Origin: Neoceratodus forsteri
Taxonomy: Eukaryota; Chordata; Ceratodontiformes; Ceratodontidae
NCBI GenBank assembly: GCA_016271365.2
Contig: CM028132.1
Location: forward strand, 1,188,155,001 to 1,188,219,000
Direction: 5' to 3'
Length of the DNA stretch: 64,000 nt
A program made the translations under genes and the position numbers. The notes under the pieces are model-generated. The model ran no database searches. It was not told the origin of the DNA and was given only the letters and a program-made list of their open reading frames with translations. Within the stretch, counting starts at the first letter, position 1, and the number at the start of each line of letters is the position of its first letter. Of this stretch, positions 21,865-34,000 are shown piece after piece.

Positions 21865-23632
21865 ATGCCGGCCACTACCAGGAGTAAAACACTAAACAGT
21901 GATGAACAAGTAATGTCTGAATGTGTACTCAAGAAAGCCAAACATGGAGGACCCTTAAAAATCTCCTCTCTTTAAAAAATCTGGCCATGAAGTCTCTTGG
22001 CAAAAAGCAAGCTATATCTTGTAATAGCAGACTTATGAGTAAACACAGGACTAAATTATATGAAAATAGTATGAAAATCAAAAATAAGCTCACTACAAGG
22101 AAAGGGCCTGGTACTCAGCCAGCATCTACACCGAGTGGGGATATTTTAAAATTCTTTGGTATTACAAGTTCCCTGGTCAAACCTTATAAATCTCAAATCA
22201 CTATCAGTCCACAGACTGCTACTAATTCAAACACTGAATGTCACAATTGTAAGGGAGAAAAGGAGTGTTATTCTAATCCTAATCCAGTTTAAATTAGAAA
22301 TGTTGACTCCAATAAAACGAGTTGTTAGGGAGGAAGTAGAGCAGTCACAAACTTCAAAAATAGACTTCACTGATATTTTTCATAACTTAGCCATATTGGA
22401 TACAGAAGTTAGAAGTATGAGAGAAACATTAAGAGTGCATATTAGTGATGATGATGAATGTAGGTCAGCTGACCAGAATTTAGCCAAAGCTTTTGTTCCT
22501 AAATTGGACAGTGAGAAATACTCATCAGAAAGGTTGGATGAAGTGACAGTTTTACTAAAGTATACCAAAGGGGATACCCATGCAGAGGGGATTTTGGAAC
22601 AAAGCTATAGGGGAGAACATAGTTACACTTCATGGACAATGAGCCCTGATGACTCAGATATACCAGATTTGGAGGGTATAATGAAATATATGATTAATGT
22701 ACTGAGAGATCCACTTAATTCAAACATCTTCCTATTCAAACAGTTGATGGATATTAAACAGGACCTCTCTTTTATAAAAGGGGTATGTTTGGAAAACAAA
22801 TTTAAATTAAATATGATCGAACAGGGATTTAAAGGAATGGGTTTATCTTTAAATACTGCTGGAGAGAATTTAATTCCTGAGCAGGGTGCTATTAGCTTCC
22901 CCTTAGGTGATATTTTAGATGTTAATTCTTCATTTAACCAGAGCCCCACTAGCTCAGAGTCCATTAATTGGTCTAGTATGACAATAGATAATCTCTCAGA
23001 GCATCAAGAAAAGAGTGACTGTTCTGAGTGTATTATGCTACCTGATAAAAGCTTAAGAGAGAATAGTATTTGTGAAGAACTGGCAGAGAAATTGCCTTCT
23101 CTCTGGAAAAATGGAAGAGGATCAAGAGGCTGACAGGGTAATTTTAAAGGGTAGTAAGGGTAAGGGCAATAAGGGGAGCTCAGGACCTTGTGGAGCAAAA
23201 GCTCTTAAGAATTTTAAGGGGAAAAAGAATAAGGTTATGGTAGCCGCAGCCGACTTAAAATCCCAAATGACTCCCACAGAAACATTAGAAAAACATGAGC
23301 AGATAAACAGTGATTCCTTGCTGCTTCATGTTGAAGTCAAGCAAAGTCCTGAGGAACATCAGGAGGGGGAAAAAAGGATGGAGAGAGGTATAAAAAAGGG
23401 TAATAGAACAAGAAAATCCAAGAAATCTAAGGGAAACTTGAATAAGAACAAAATAAATGCACACAGCCATGGAAAAGAGAAATTGGATGGTGAGGCTGAT
23501 AAGGAAGCTGCGGTAAATATAAATAATACTATTCAAATTTTAGAACCCCCATTGAATGAGGAGAATTTAAATCAGGAACAGAGCACTCAAAAACTCAAAT
23601 CATCAAGCAGTTCTGAAAGTGAGGAAAATTAG
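21865..23632 (+). pseudogene. LINE-X ORF1, N-terminal and central part
   Basis: It starts at 21865 (MPATTRSKTLNSDEQVMSEC); frames then shift at about 21940 and 22285. The longest open piece (to 23133) is acidic and helical (TPIKRVVREEVEQSQTSKID, then LDTEVRSMRETLRVHISDDD). The 23072-23632 piece is very Lys-rich (KGSKGKGNKGSSG, MERGIKKGNRTRKSKKSK) and ends in a Ser/Glu tract (SSSSSESEEN). One CX2C pair (ECHNCKGEKECY, about 22238) is seen but no full zinc knuckle. By position this is the RNA-binding ORF1. I do not recognise a named domain. Confidence 0.6.
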
Positions 23633-24569
23633 CAGTTTAGAAGATTTTTGCTAAAAACACTTGGTACTGATTTTGTTCTTCCATTATTCAGTGGGCTGGA
23701 TATTCAGAAATGCGCCAAAGGCCAGCGCAACCCCGGCACAGCGCAACTCAACTGCTCAATGGTGCAGTGACTGCAATATTCAGTGGTTGCGCACTGTGAC
23801 ACGTGCCAGCGCAACATAGCTGAATATCACAGGAATGCACCATGGCACAGTCAGAGGTGCGCCAGGGAGCAATCCGACATGCGCCATAGCACAACCAGGG
23901 ATGCACAAGGGGCTGAGGAAGATGCGCCAAGGCACAGAAGGACCAGCCACAGGCACAGCAGGGAACAAGGCACCAGGGAAGGGGGGGACAACGCTGGGAG
24001 GCGGTGGATCCAGGCTGGGAACACTGACAGGGATGCGCAGCTGGCCCACAGGAGACCACCGCCCATGGAGCGCAGACATGCAGCCAGCCACCCACCCTCC
24101 CCAACAATGGAGCAGTGGACACATGGAACAGGTGGCACCAACGTTCAAAGGTGAGCTGCCACTGGCCACCCCCCACTGGATGGCAAGCCCCCGACCACGT
24201 GGACCACAGCAAGCCACACCATGGCACACGACACCCAATACACATGCCACACAGCCTGTACAGCCAGCCCATGGCCACCCCAAGGCACAGCCACCAACCA
24301 AGGGGCAGGCACCATCACGCACAGCCTGCACAATGACACAGGCGCACCACACAGCCACCCACCACACCACTGCAGCATGGCTCCACTCGCCAGCTGCAAA
24401 GCAGACATGAACACAGATGGGTAAGCAAGGAAAATATGTATTGAACAACTATATACAGTACAAAACAAGGGAAAGGGTAGGTGAGTGAGGGATGGGGACA
24501 GGGTCTGTACAGTGGGATAGGGAAGGTAGGGGAAGGGAGGTCAGGGGCAAGAAGGGGGTCCAGTGTCCA

Positions 24570-25830
24570 CTACGGGTGGCCACAGCCTGCCGCCACCTGG
24601 TGCCTCCCCCAGCACCGGTCCCTCAGCAGGATCCTCCTCATCTGGTCTGCGATCTCCATGGTGGTGGAGGTTATCAAGATAATCTGTCACAGGAGGTGAC
24701 AGTAGAGAGGCAGCCGCGATCCCCTGCAGACACCTATGGCAAAGGAAGGGACAGGTGATCAGTGCATGTCCATAGCACCCAAGCCCTCCCACTGCATGCA
24801 GTGGTAACACACACCCCTGGAGTGGCACCTCGACCACCCACAGTGGGTGGGCCAATGCCTGCTGCCAACCCGGCATGCCATGACAGTGCACAGTGCTGGA
24901 CACCACTGCCCAAGGGCCACCCAACCACACGGTGGCAGGCAGGTGGCACAGTGCTGCAGCAGAACCACAGCAGCACTGGTGGCAGCCGGACACACACCCA
25001 GCCCACCAACAGCTGCCACACATGTGCAATGGCCGACCCATTTTGCAATGCACACCACACCGTGTGCTGCACACAGCTGACACGGCACAAGGCACAGGAG
25101 GCCATGGCCGTACCCCCACCCCCGCTGATCACCCTGGACAGTGTAGAGGGAATGAACAGTGCCTATCTGCCCACTGCAGTGCTGTGCGTGCCAGTCCTGC
25201 AGCCACTCCTCTGCCACCACTGGGTCCAGCACCCCCTGCCGAAGGGCCCACAGTGGCCTGCTGTGGCCCGCCAAGCGTCCCTGCTGCCTTGGCACGGCAT
25301 CTATCTTCAGGCCCAAGGACAGGAACACAGACAGGCACACATCAGAGCACAGCCACAGCATGAGCCCACCGCCCCCCCAAAGCACAGTGTGCACCGCAGC
25401 CAGGCATGAGCCGCACGGCAGTGGTGCAGTGCACCAGGTGACAGGCAATGCCACACCACAGGGCACACAATGACAGAGCCCCCCCAGCATGGCATGCAGT
25501 CCTGCCAACACCATGGCATGGTGCCCATGCTCAGACACAGCATGTGCCCAGTCACCTGGCCGTGGTGTGGCGCCCCTGTGGACATGCACCTGCAGCGCCC
25601 TCAGCCACTCCGGGTCCCTCCTCATCAAGTCGCCGTACTGTGGTGGCACTGCTTCCCAGTGTGCTGCACCCCTGTAGCTTGGACCAGCCCAGCAGCTATG
25701 GCCTTCCACACCTCAGTCCTGGCCTGCTGCAGGGGCTGCTGTCCAAACAGGCCAGCGGCATGGGGCTCCACCTTAGCCACCAGGTCGACCAGCTCAACCT
25801 AGCTCCAGTTCCTAGCCCATCTCACACCAC
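24570..25830 (-). pseudogene. Gene B copy: Myb/SANT-like protein, element 2
   Basis: Exon 1 (about 25830-25560) gives VELVDLVAKVEPHAAGLFGQ, then ARTEVWKAIAAGLVQATG, matching gene B of element 1; a frameshift leads to PPQYGDLMRRDPEWLRAL. Exon 2 (about 25330-25134) includes PEDRCRAKAAGTL, equivalent to LEDRRRAQLAWEQ. Exon 3 begins at 24733 after a CCATAG acceptor and gives MEIADQMRRILLRDRCWGRH before a TAG at 24572-24570. An in-frame TGA and frameshifts show it is dead. Its exon order matches element 1, so the gene is a real component of the family. There is no poly-A signal I would insist on. Confidence 0.65.
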
Positions 25831-26674
25831 AGTGCACCATGCTGTTAATGCTATTGCAAAAACAAAATGGCGCCCAGTAGTGCACGTGCACAATGTGCAC
25901 AGGATCGCCTCATGGGCGGTTGTCGGTGTCCGGCAATCGCGCGTATTATGGAATCGTGGTGTGGGCGTGGCCACACTGGCCCATGTATCAGGAGTCCCAG
26001 GGGCATAGGGCAGGGTGGGGGTCAGGGGTCAGCATGCGCAAAATGCACATGGGCGCCATAGGGCCTATGTCGCACAGTATGCAATAGGGCCCACATCGCA
26101 CCATGCCCCATGGGCCCTATAGCACTTGAGCGCCATAGGCCCTATAGCACCTGAGTGCCATAGGCCCTATAGCACCCAAGCGCCACAGGCCCTATAGCGC
26201 CTGAGCACCATAGGCCCTATAGCGCTTGAGCACCATAGGCCATAGGGTCTATGGCGTATTAGGTGCCATGGCTCCAATAGCACTCCTAGCACAAGGTGCA
26301 TGGTAGCAAATGCCATGGCACATGCATGTTGTTGAGGGCACACTGCGCATGTTACGGCATTGTGCCACGACATGCGCCGAAGCAAGTCCATTGCGCAAGG
26401 CGCAAGATCATGATATTCAGCCATCACATGCAAATGAGCTCATCAGCCTATCCATGGCGCACTGGGGATATTTGCATGTCATTACCATTGTGCAACAGCT
26501 CATTTGCATGCGATGCGCCATAAAGGTGCCACACAACGGCACAGGCCATAGACCGGTATTGCAACACTCTGAGGTAAGTTGCGCCTGCCGTTGGGATGGC
26601 CAGCACAGCAGGAGGGATGGATGGGGTGGGCCGCTGCAGCCAGTAACCACATGTCCATGTCCACAGGTAGCAAC
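25831..26674. promoter_or_regulatory. Divergent promoter region of element 2
   Basis: Lies between the starts of gene B (minus) and gene A (plus). It contains the 25-bp tandem repeat (26100-26260) and three octamers: ATGCAAAT at 26428-26435 and inverted copies at 26470-26477 and 26502-26509. A CCACAG splice acceptor just before the gene A ATG suggests a 5'-UTR intron, as in element 1. Confidence 0.5.
26100..26260. repeat. 25-bp tandem repeat, about six copies
   Basis: The word GGCC(C)TA recurs at 26113, 26138, 26163, 26188, 26213 and 26238, exactly 25 bp apart, with unit GGCCCTATAGCRCYTGAGCR plus CCATA. The equivalent region in element 1 lacks it. Confidence 0.9.
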
Positions 26675-28148
26675 ATGTCTGAGCATGAGGAGGGTGAGGA
26701 GCTTGGGCCTGCCCGCAAGCGCAGGCCCAACTTTACAAAGGCGGAGGCCGATGCCCTGTTTGAGGTGTATCTCGACAGTGAGCCATTGCTAAGTGGCGCC
26801 ACTGGCACACCCCAGGCCAGGGCTATGGCCTGGGTGGAGGTGGTGTCCGTTAACCAGCAGGGCAGCCACCAGTAGTCTACACAGGAGTGCCAGAAGAAGG
26901 TAGGCACCGACAATCGCTGGATTAAGGAGAAGGTGGCGGCCATACAAGCTGCTAGAACATCCACTGCTGGGGGCCAAGCTGCCATGCCACAGCTCACGGC
27001 ACAAGAGGAGCTGGTGGTGGCCACCATGCGGTGCAACGCAGTCAAGGGTGTGCCGGGCGGTGGCTTCCAGACTGGAGGAGCTGATCACTGCATGGTAGGT
27101 ATGGTGGCGGGGTGGCACTAACATATCTGTGTTCCCTTACAGCACCGGCTCACCAGCATGCAGTGGCAGGGGTGTCTGCGGCTGCCGTGTGGGCAGGCCC
27201 AGCCCTGGACGACCAGCCGTCCATCTCCATAGGCATCCGGGGGCCTGATCGGCTGCAGCACACCACCACCGTCCAGCCGGATGTCCTGGGCGTGGTGGTG
27301 GATGAGGCCCTGGCTGTGTTCCAGTGGGACACCAGCCATGGGGTGCTCTGTGTGGAGACACAGATCGGGGCGGGTCCAACACTGATGACGACATGACCAT
27401 AATTCTAGACAGCGGGGGTCCTGTCATGGGGGAGACACCATACCATCCACCATCACTGGCAGCGCAGCCAGTGGCCTGGTGGTGGTGGAACAGCTGCCCA
27501 CCACTGCCCCTGGTTCCACTTATGTGCACAGGCACAGCAGCACTGGGTGGTGGTGGTGCAACCTCCCAGGCACTGGCCAGCACACAGGGTCCGGAGCGGT
27601 GGCAGAAGCAGACGGCTGGGGACGTTGGGCAGCCAGGGGCAGCGTCTGCCACCCGTGCACCTGACATTGACCAACCCCATGGGGACCCTGCTGTGCAGTG
27701 CCCACCTGAGCGGGAGGCCATGCAGCGCGGTCATATGCCACCGGTGGGACAGTGACATGCCAATGCACCCCTGGGCGCCGACCCCTTGATTGAGCACACC
27801 CGATTGCTGCGGGCCTCCGTGGAGCAACAGGTGCTGCTCGTAGCTGGGGTGTGTGTGCACTCCACGCAGAAGTGTGCCAGGCAGCTGAGCAGTGTGAGAG
27901 GGGCACCGCGCAGGTCCTGGAGGTCATACAGCGGCTGCGTGAAGGACATAACCGCATCCCTGGACTGCATAGCTAATGCGATCATGGTCGGCCTTGCACC
28001 ACTGGCTGCCACAGGGCATGGCCACCTGCCACAGACACCGCAGAGCGCAGTGTCCACCCCATGGATCCGGCGTCGGGCAACACCCTCAGTGTTGACACCG
28101 GGCTTCACTGTGGGCATCCCAGGCACGACTGAGGGGGTGCCTGTTTGA
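26675..28148 (+). pseudogene. Gene A copy: Myb/SANT-like (NAIF1-like) protein, element 2
   Basis: Exon 1 (26675-27094) encodes MSEHEEGEELGPARKRRPNF and the Myb/SANT-like domain (TKAEADALFEVYLDSEPLL, then NRWIKEKVAAIQAARTS), interrupted by a TAG at about 26873. The intron 27095-27142 has the same GTAGGT donor and TTACAG acceptor as element 1 but is only 48 nt. Exon 2 reads PAHQHAVAGVSAAAVW and onward, with a frameshift near 27390 and another near 27755. The C-terminal part (LIEHTRLLRASVEQQVLL, then YSGCVKDITASLDCIANAIM) is helical, as in NAIF1-like proteins. It ends at a TGA at 28146-28148. Confidence 0.75.
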
Positions 28149-28369
28149 GTGCCTGCAGACCCCTGCGAGAACCCGTTCATATTCCCGCAGTTCGACCCCT
28201 GGGGGGCAGTCACAGACCTCCTGTGGCCGTTGCGCAGCCTGTAGCTGCCTAGTGGCTGCAGTGCAGCCACCCCTGTGTCCGTGGTGGACGTGTGTCCATG
28301 CGGCGGACCTGATGTGCATGCCACCCTGTCTGCTGTCTGCTGCCACCACCCTGTGTGCACCTGGGCATT

Positions 28370-28392
28370 GTGTGTGTGTGTGTGTGTGTGTG
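28370..28392. repeat. (TG)n microsatellite
   Basis: A short TG run downstream of gene A; similar short runs occur at about 28565-28582. They lie between the convergent ends of gene A and the transposase. Confidence 0.85.
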
Positions 28393-28766
28393 ACACAGTC
28401 GTGGCATCTGTGTCGTGCCACATGCCCGTGTGCGCACCTGCCAGGCTGCTGGCCCATGTGGTGTGTGTGTGATGATGGCAGTACAGCACTGGTGTGCCTG
28501 TGCACTGGTGCCCTGCATCTGATCCACGTTACGTGCTAGCACCTGGGCACGTGCCTGCGGGGGCCCGTGTGTGTGTGTGTGTTTGTTGCTGTACAGTGCT
28601 GCGTGGCGTTGTGTGTGGCTGTGTGGCACGGCCCCCCCACCCCTGCCCCACACCTGTGTGTGCATGCCCTTGGCCATGCCTGCACATGCCTGTGTGCTGT
28701 GTCACTGTGTCTGTTCTGTGTATGGGGGTTTGTCCACCTACCTGCGCGTGCCATAGTGCTCCTGTG

Positions 28767-29935
28767 TGACTGTGTCGCGATGCAGGCATGCCATCCTCTG
28801 GAGCCGGGGATCCCTCCACTCAAGGGGGGCTGCCCCCCCCCAGCCATTACCCACGTCGTCCCCACTGCTGTCCCCCTCTTCAGCCTCGACAGCTATCCCA
28901 CGGTCAATGGCCATGTTGTGCAGCATGCAGCAGGCCAGGAATAGGCCACAGGCCTTCGAGGGGCTGTATTGTAGGGCACTGCCAGACCTGTCTAGGCAAC
29001 ACAAACGTGCCTTCAGCATCCTGAACACACGCTCTATGATGTTCCGCATGCTGGCTTGTGCCTCATTGTACTGGTCGTCTGCTGGGGATGATGGCATCAG
29101 TAGGGGGTGAGCAGCCAGGGCCTGAGTGGGTAGCCAGTGTCACCTGTGTGGACAGAGATATGGTTAACCTGGTGTCCTCTGTCACTGTACCTCTTGCCTG
29201 TCCCTGGTGCTTCTGCCAGTGCATCTGCCCTGCCTGCCCCCTTCTCATGCCCTGCTGTACCCAGCTGCCCATGGTCTTGCCACACACACCCACTATGTGA
29301 CCTGTGGGGATGTCCCCACTCTCAAACCTGTGGCCCAGTGCTGAGCTGTGCTAGATGAAGGAGTCATGTGCACCCCCAGGGTGTGTAGCACAGTTCATTG
29401 GTTATGCGCCCCCTGGCAATGCACACCACCTGGCAGCTGATACTGGGGTAGCCCTTTCTGTTCACATATTATACCCCCTCCAGGCCAGATGGCATGCGGA
29501 TGCCCACATGGGTGCAGTCTATGGCTCCTAGCACGCCAGGCATCCGTGCTACTCTGTGGAACTCCTGCATGGTTGCTGTACACTCTGCCTGTGTGCTGGG
29601 GAAGTGGATGTATTCCACAGCATGTGGCAGCAGGGTGTTGAGGAATTGTGTGAGGAGTCGTGACATGGCCGACTGGGTTATGCCTGTGGTGCCCCTGTTG
29701 GTCTCTGGAAGGTGCCCGTGGTGAGCAGGCACATGACAGCTGTTACTTTCATCTCCACTGTCAGGGTGTGGCACTGTCTAGTGGGTGCCTGCATCTCCTC
29801 ACTGCACAGCTCACAGAGCTGCCACAGAATTGCCCGGTTCAGGTGATACCGGCCCACGATCTCCGTAGCAGCGTGGGTCTCAAAGCTAATGCGGGGCCAT
29901 TTGGGCGTACCATTGATGGGCCCTTCCATGGCCAC
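28767..29935 (-). pseudogene. HARBI1-like DDE transposase
   Basis: Exon 1 (29935-29290) begins MAMEGPINGTPKWPRISFET, shifts frame near 29700, and continues TQSAMSRLLTQFLNTLLPHA, GVLGAIDCTHVGI (first catalytic Asp), an in-frame TAA, VNRKGYPSISCQVV and PGGAHDSFI (second Asp) followed by another stop. The intron 29289-29144 (146 nt) joins HIVG to DTGYPLRPWLLTP in frame. After a further frameshift exon 2 gives YNEAQASMRNIIERVFRMLK (catalytic Glu) and FLACCMLHNMAIDRG. The family cuts and joins transposon ends. At least two stops and two frameshifts make it inactive. It converges on gene A. Confidence 0.88.
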
Positions 29936-30183
29936 GTTGCTCTGCCTTCTGCCTCCTCACACCCCTCATTACAGCCATAATCTGGAATACTGCACTGGCC
30001 ATGGCCCCTGTTGTCCTGTCACCCCCTGGGCATCTGGCTCCACTGGACCACTTGACACTGTGGTCCCGTGCCTGTCGCTCAGCTGGGATCTCTCCTGCGC
30101 CACCTGCCCCTGGCTGTCTGTCACCTGTGAGCTCTGTCCCCCACCTCTATGAGTGCCTGTGTCGATCCCTTCAGGGTCTGGTG

Positions 30184-30292
30184 GCTCCTTCTCCCTCTCA
30201 CTCTCTCTTACTCACTCTGTCTGTCTCCCTGTCTGTCACACACTCTCTCTCTCTCGTTCTGTCTCTCTCTCTCTCTCTGTCTCTCACTGTAT
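30184..30292. repeat. CT-rich low-complexity repeat
   Basis: A run of TCTC, CTGT and CACT words within the right subterminal region of element 2. The long frame across it (30001-30621) is composition-driven, not a gene. Confidence 0.8.
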
Positions 30293-30598
30293 TGCTCCCC
30301 TCTGGCGCAAGTGCCGTCCCCCTGCTTGCTCCCTGTCTTTATAGGCTCAAGTCTGCTCGGCGCATCTGGACATTTGTCCTCACTTTCACCATGGTTCGGG
30401 GGTTGAATATCGCAGTATGCCACATATTCATGGGTACGCCCTCTGCCCTTGCTCATGCATTCATTACAGTTGCGCACTGGTGCACTGCTACTTGTGCTGC
30501 GCAATGGCTCCCACTGAATATCACTTTATGGTGCATTTCTGCAGTTGCGCATGCGCAACCCAGTTGTGCCATGTGCAGCTGCTTTGAATATCCAGGCC

Positions 30599-30734
30599 AG
30601 AGTGTCTTGTATTCCAGATGAAACATAGGACAAATTAACAGGATTGATCTATTAACTACCATATTGGATGGCGGCAAATTAGTGAAATATTCCATTAGTA
30701 TAATCAGGCCTCTACCTGGATCAGAACTCATCTT
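30599..30734 (+). pseudogene. LINE-X ORF1 continuation between two insertions
   Basis: An open frame reads GQINRIDLLTTILDGGKLVK, then YSISIIRPLPGSELI. It stops at the LINE that begins at 30735 and continues in the same frame at 35991 (GSKFTSNINSELKMTIR). Confidence 0.5.
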
Positions 30735-31086
30735 TTATTTATTTTTATTTATTTCATAATTCAGATTTACAACCTTTGAGTCAAAGACTCATTTACAAAG
30801 GCACCTTGTAACAGGGAGGGTAGACAACAATTGGTGGTGGAGTACAACAATGGAGAACATTACAGTTGAGATACAATAAAAGAACACACACAGCAATTCC
30901 AGTAATACAAAGGCGTACAAAGGCTTCAATTAGTTACAGTTAGTCTAGTATATAAATATAAGGTACCGCTAGTGGTTCTAGGGAACGATACCTGGGGGGG
31001 GGGAAGGGGTCGTTGCTGAGGGACAAGGCAGTCCGGAAGGACGTTGTTTGTAAATTGGGCCAGGCGGAGCTCTAGGTATGGGCCAG

Positions 31087-34000
31087 TCAGGGGCTATTAC
31101 AGCTCCAAGTGAGGTGGTTTTGGAGGGCAGTTTTGAAGGGGCTGATTTTGGGGATGTTTGTGATATGAGTGGGGAGGGAGTTGTACCAAGAGGGGGCTCT
31201 GTGGTGGAATGATCTTTGGGTGAGAGAGGTCCTGGCTCTCGGGACCTGGAAGGTGGTTTGGTTGCGCTTCAGGTGGTGACCAAGTGGGAGGCCAATTTTA
31301 GGGATGTCGCAACCCCCGGGGGAGAGCCCAAGTAGTGATTTTTTTGCCAGTATACAGGTGTGGTAGTGCAGGCACTCATCAAAGATGAGTAAGTTCGAGG
31401 AGGAGTAGAGCTGGCATGTGTGCGTTCTGCTGGGGGCACCGGTCAGGAGCCTGCAAGCCTTGTTGATCGAGGTCTGGACTTTAGTGAGGGCGGTGGGGTC
31501 AGCAGCCGCATAGATAGGGAGCCCATAGTCGACCAATGACAGGATGGAGGAGGTGATAGCCAGCTACAGGGCATTCTGAGGGAGGCAGTCTTTGTGACGG
31601 TAAAGGAGTCCAATCCAGGTGTTTATGGCAGTAGACAGGGAATTAAGATGAGAGTGGAAAGAGAGAGCTGAGTCGAAGGTGATGCCCAGATATTTATATG
31701 CAGACACCTGTTCTAGGGGGTGTAGGGTGCTGGGGAGGATGAGAAGGGGGGCATCTCTGGAGTAACTCTGGCGGTGGGCAAAAAGCATAGATTTTGTCTT
31801 CTTGAGATTCAGAACTAGACTATGGTCGAGGAACCATTTTTCAGCTTGGCTGAAGGTGAGTTGCAGAGTTCTGGAGGGTGATGGGGTCGGGGTGGGAGGC
31901 AACGAGAACTGCATCGTCAGCATGTAAGAGCATACTGCCTGAGCAGGAGCTAGGAAGGGTGTTTAGAAAGAGACTGAACAATGTGGGGCCCAGGATGGAA
32001 CCCTGGGGGACACCTGAGTGAACAGGTAGGGCAGCTGATAGGGTACCGTTTATCTTGACCCATTGGGATCTGACATGGAGGTATCTGGAGAACTAGGCAA
32101 GGGGGCCAGATGAGAAGCCTAGTTGATGGAGGGAGTCAAGCAATAGGGGGTGACACACAGTGTCAAATGCCTTAGATAGGTCAATGAACACTGCCCCAGC
32201 AACGTCCCCAGAGTCAAGTGCAGAGTGTATTTGCTGTGAGAACTCTAGGAGGGCTGTGGTGGTGCTGTGTCCGGGGCGGAAGCCATGCTGTTCTGGACAT
32301 AGTATGCTGTATTTGGTTAGATATTCCATGAGTTGAATGGATACTATTTTTTCCAGGGCTTCAGACAGTGGGGGGAGGGGGGGATAGAGATCGGTCTGTA
32401 GTTATTTGGTAATGTGCGATCTCCATTCTTATGAATTAGGGTAATTTCAGCTGATTTCCTGGTGCTTTGGAATTGACCGAGGCACAGAGACCGGTTTAAT
32501 AGGTCGGTGAGAGGGGCTAGCATGACATCTAGAGTTAGATGGAGAATCCTGGAGTCAATGGGGTCACAGCTGGGGTTGTGGCTGGAGAGGGCTTTTAGTA
32601 GGAGTGGTTTGGCTTCATGGGGAGATATAGTGCGGAGGAGAAATAGGGGGCGATTCAGGGTGGGGGGATTGAGGTAGGGATAGGGTCAAAAAAGTGGACA
32701 GGAAGGACTGCGCTTAGGTCAGAGAAAGCTGTGTTGAGGCAGTCAGTAATATGTCGGGGTCAGTGGTAATAGTGCCGTTGACAGGTATCTGAGATGGGGG
32801 GGCTAGTTTTTCCATTGAGCTCCTTAATATTATCCCAGAACGCACATGCAGAGCCCCAGGAGGCGGCCAGGGTGGTTTGGTAGTATTTAGACTTGGCTTG
32901 CCTTATGGCCCAGGTGCATTGGTTATGAATGGCATTATAGGCCTGTCTGTCCACTGTCCTGCCTGACTCGACCGCGACATGTCAGAGGTTGTCTTGCTGC
33001 CTCAGTTGTTGAATAAGGGAAGGGGAAATCAAGGCGGCATTATGTCTTTTGGAGCGGGTACTGGTAAAGGGGGCAAAGAGGTCACAGGCCTTGCAGAAGG
33101 CTCTGGTGAGATAGGCTAGCACAGTGTCTATATCAGTCATGAGTGAGATCGGGGACCAGGCAAGTTGGGCTTGGTACTGCTTCAGTTTACTGAAGCCCCC
33201 TGAGTGAAAGCGGGAGTGGGAGGTGACTTCGGGCATGGGTTTTTGCGTGGGGGAGGACCAGAAACAGAGGATAAGGGAATGGTCACTGAGGGTGTTAGCT
33301 AGGACATTAGCAGTCTTGATTTTGTGGGAGCGGTTGGAAAGTATTATGTCAAGGAGGGAGCTGGTGCCACTTGACTGGTTAAATCTGGTAGGAAGAGTGA
33401 CTAATTGAGCTAAATCAAGGGCAGTGAAGGAGTCCTTTATGTTTGCAGCAGTGGAGCCTAGCCAGTTGACACTGATGTCACCTAGGATGAGCTGCTCAGC
33501 TTTGTGGGGTAGGGTAGAGAGATAGCCAGTAAGTGAGTGGATTGCTGGTCCTTGGGATCGTGGGAGTAGGTATGTAGTGGTAAAATAGAGAGGGCCCCTG
33601 CTCGGCTTGGGAGATTTTTAAGGTGATGGTTTGGGCACCATGACCGAGCTTGGGGGCAGGGAGAGCATGGCTAAGGAGGGAGTCATGCAAGTAGACTGCA
33701 CATCTGCCACCACGCTTACCAACTCGATCCTCTCGGAACAGGGTGAAATCAGGGAGGGAGACAGCTGAGTCAGGGGTTGATGCAGAGAGCCAGGTCTCCA
33801 CTATGGCAGTGATGTCGGGCCTGTGTTGCGCGACCCAGCACTGGAGTGCAGCAGTTTTCTTTGGGAGACTGCAGATGTTCATTGAGGCAATGCGGAGGCC
33901 ACACCCAGCAGGGTGCGAGAGGGGGTTAGAAGACCCAGGAACAGTATTGGGGTGGACGTTCCCAGAGAGCAGAAGAAGTAAGGTGATAAGTCTGAGGAGT

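Larger units (their letters stand above)
23693..30598 (+). mobile_element. Harbinger-type DNA transposon 2, end to end, three genes
   Basis: Left terminus GGGCTGGATATTCAG (23693) and right terminus, read inward, GGCCTGGATATTCAAAG (30598). Order inside: gene B on minus (24570-25830), divergent promoter with 25-bp repeats and octamers, gene A on plus (26675-28148), transposase on minus (28767-29935). If one more base belongs to each end, the flanks are CAG and GAG, near the CWG target type known for some PIF/Harbinger; this is weak. It is inserted in LINE-X ORF1 downstream sequence. All three genes are decayed. Confidence 0.85.

Noticed and set aside
24759..25709. A 316-residue minus-strand frame
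   Set aside because: Only its first part overlaps gene B exon 1; the rest runs through the likely introns and is composition-driven.
28767..29935. Domesticated HARBI1 host gene
   Set aside because: It has stops and frameshifts and lies between transposon termini, so it is a decayed transposase.
30001..30621. A 206-residue plus-strand frame
   Set aside because: It is driven by a CT-rich low-complexity run and ends in the Harbinger terminus.
33937..33966. Functional 2A motif in the LINE at 30735-34984
   Set aside because: SGNVHPNTVP lacks the required NPGP ending in this copy.
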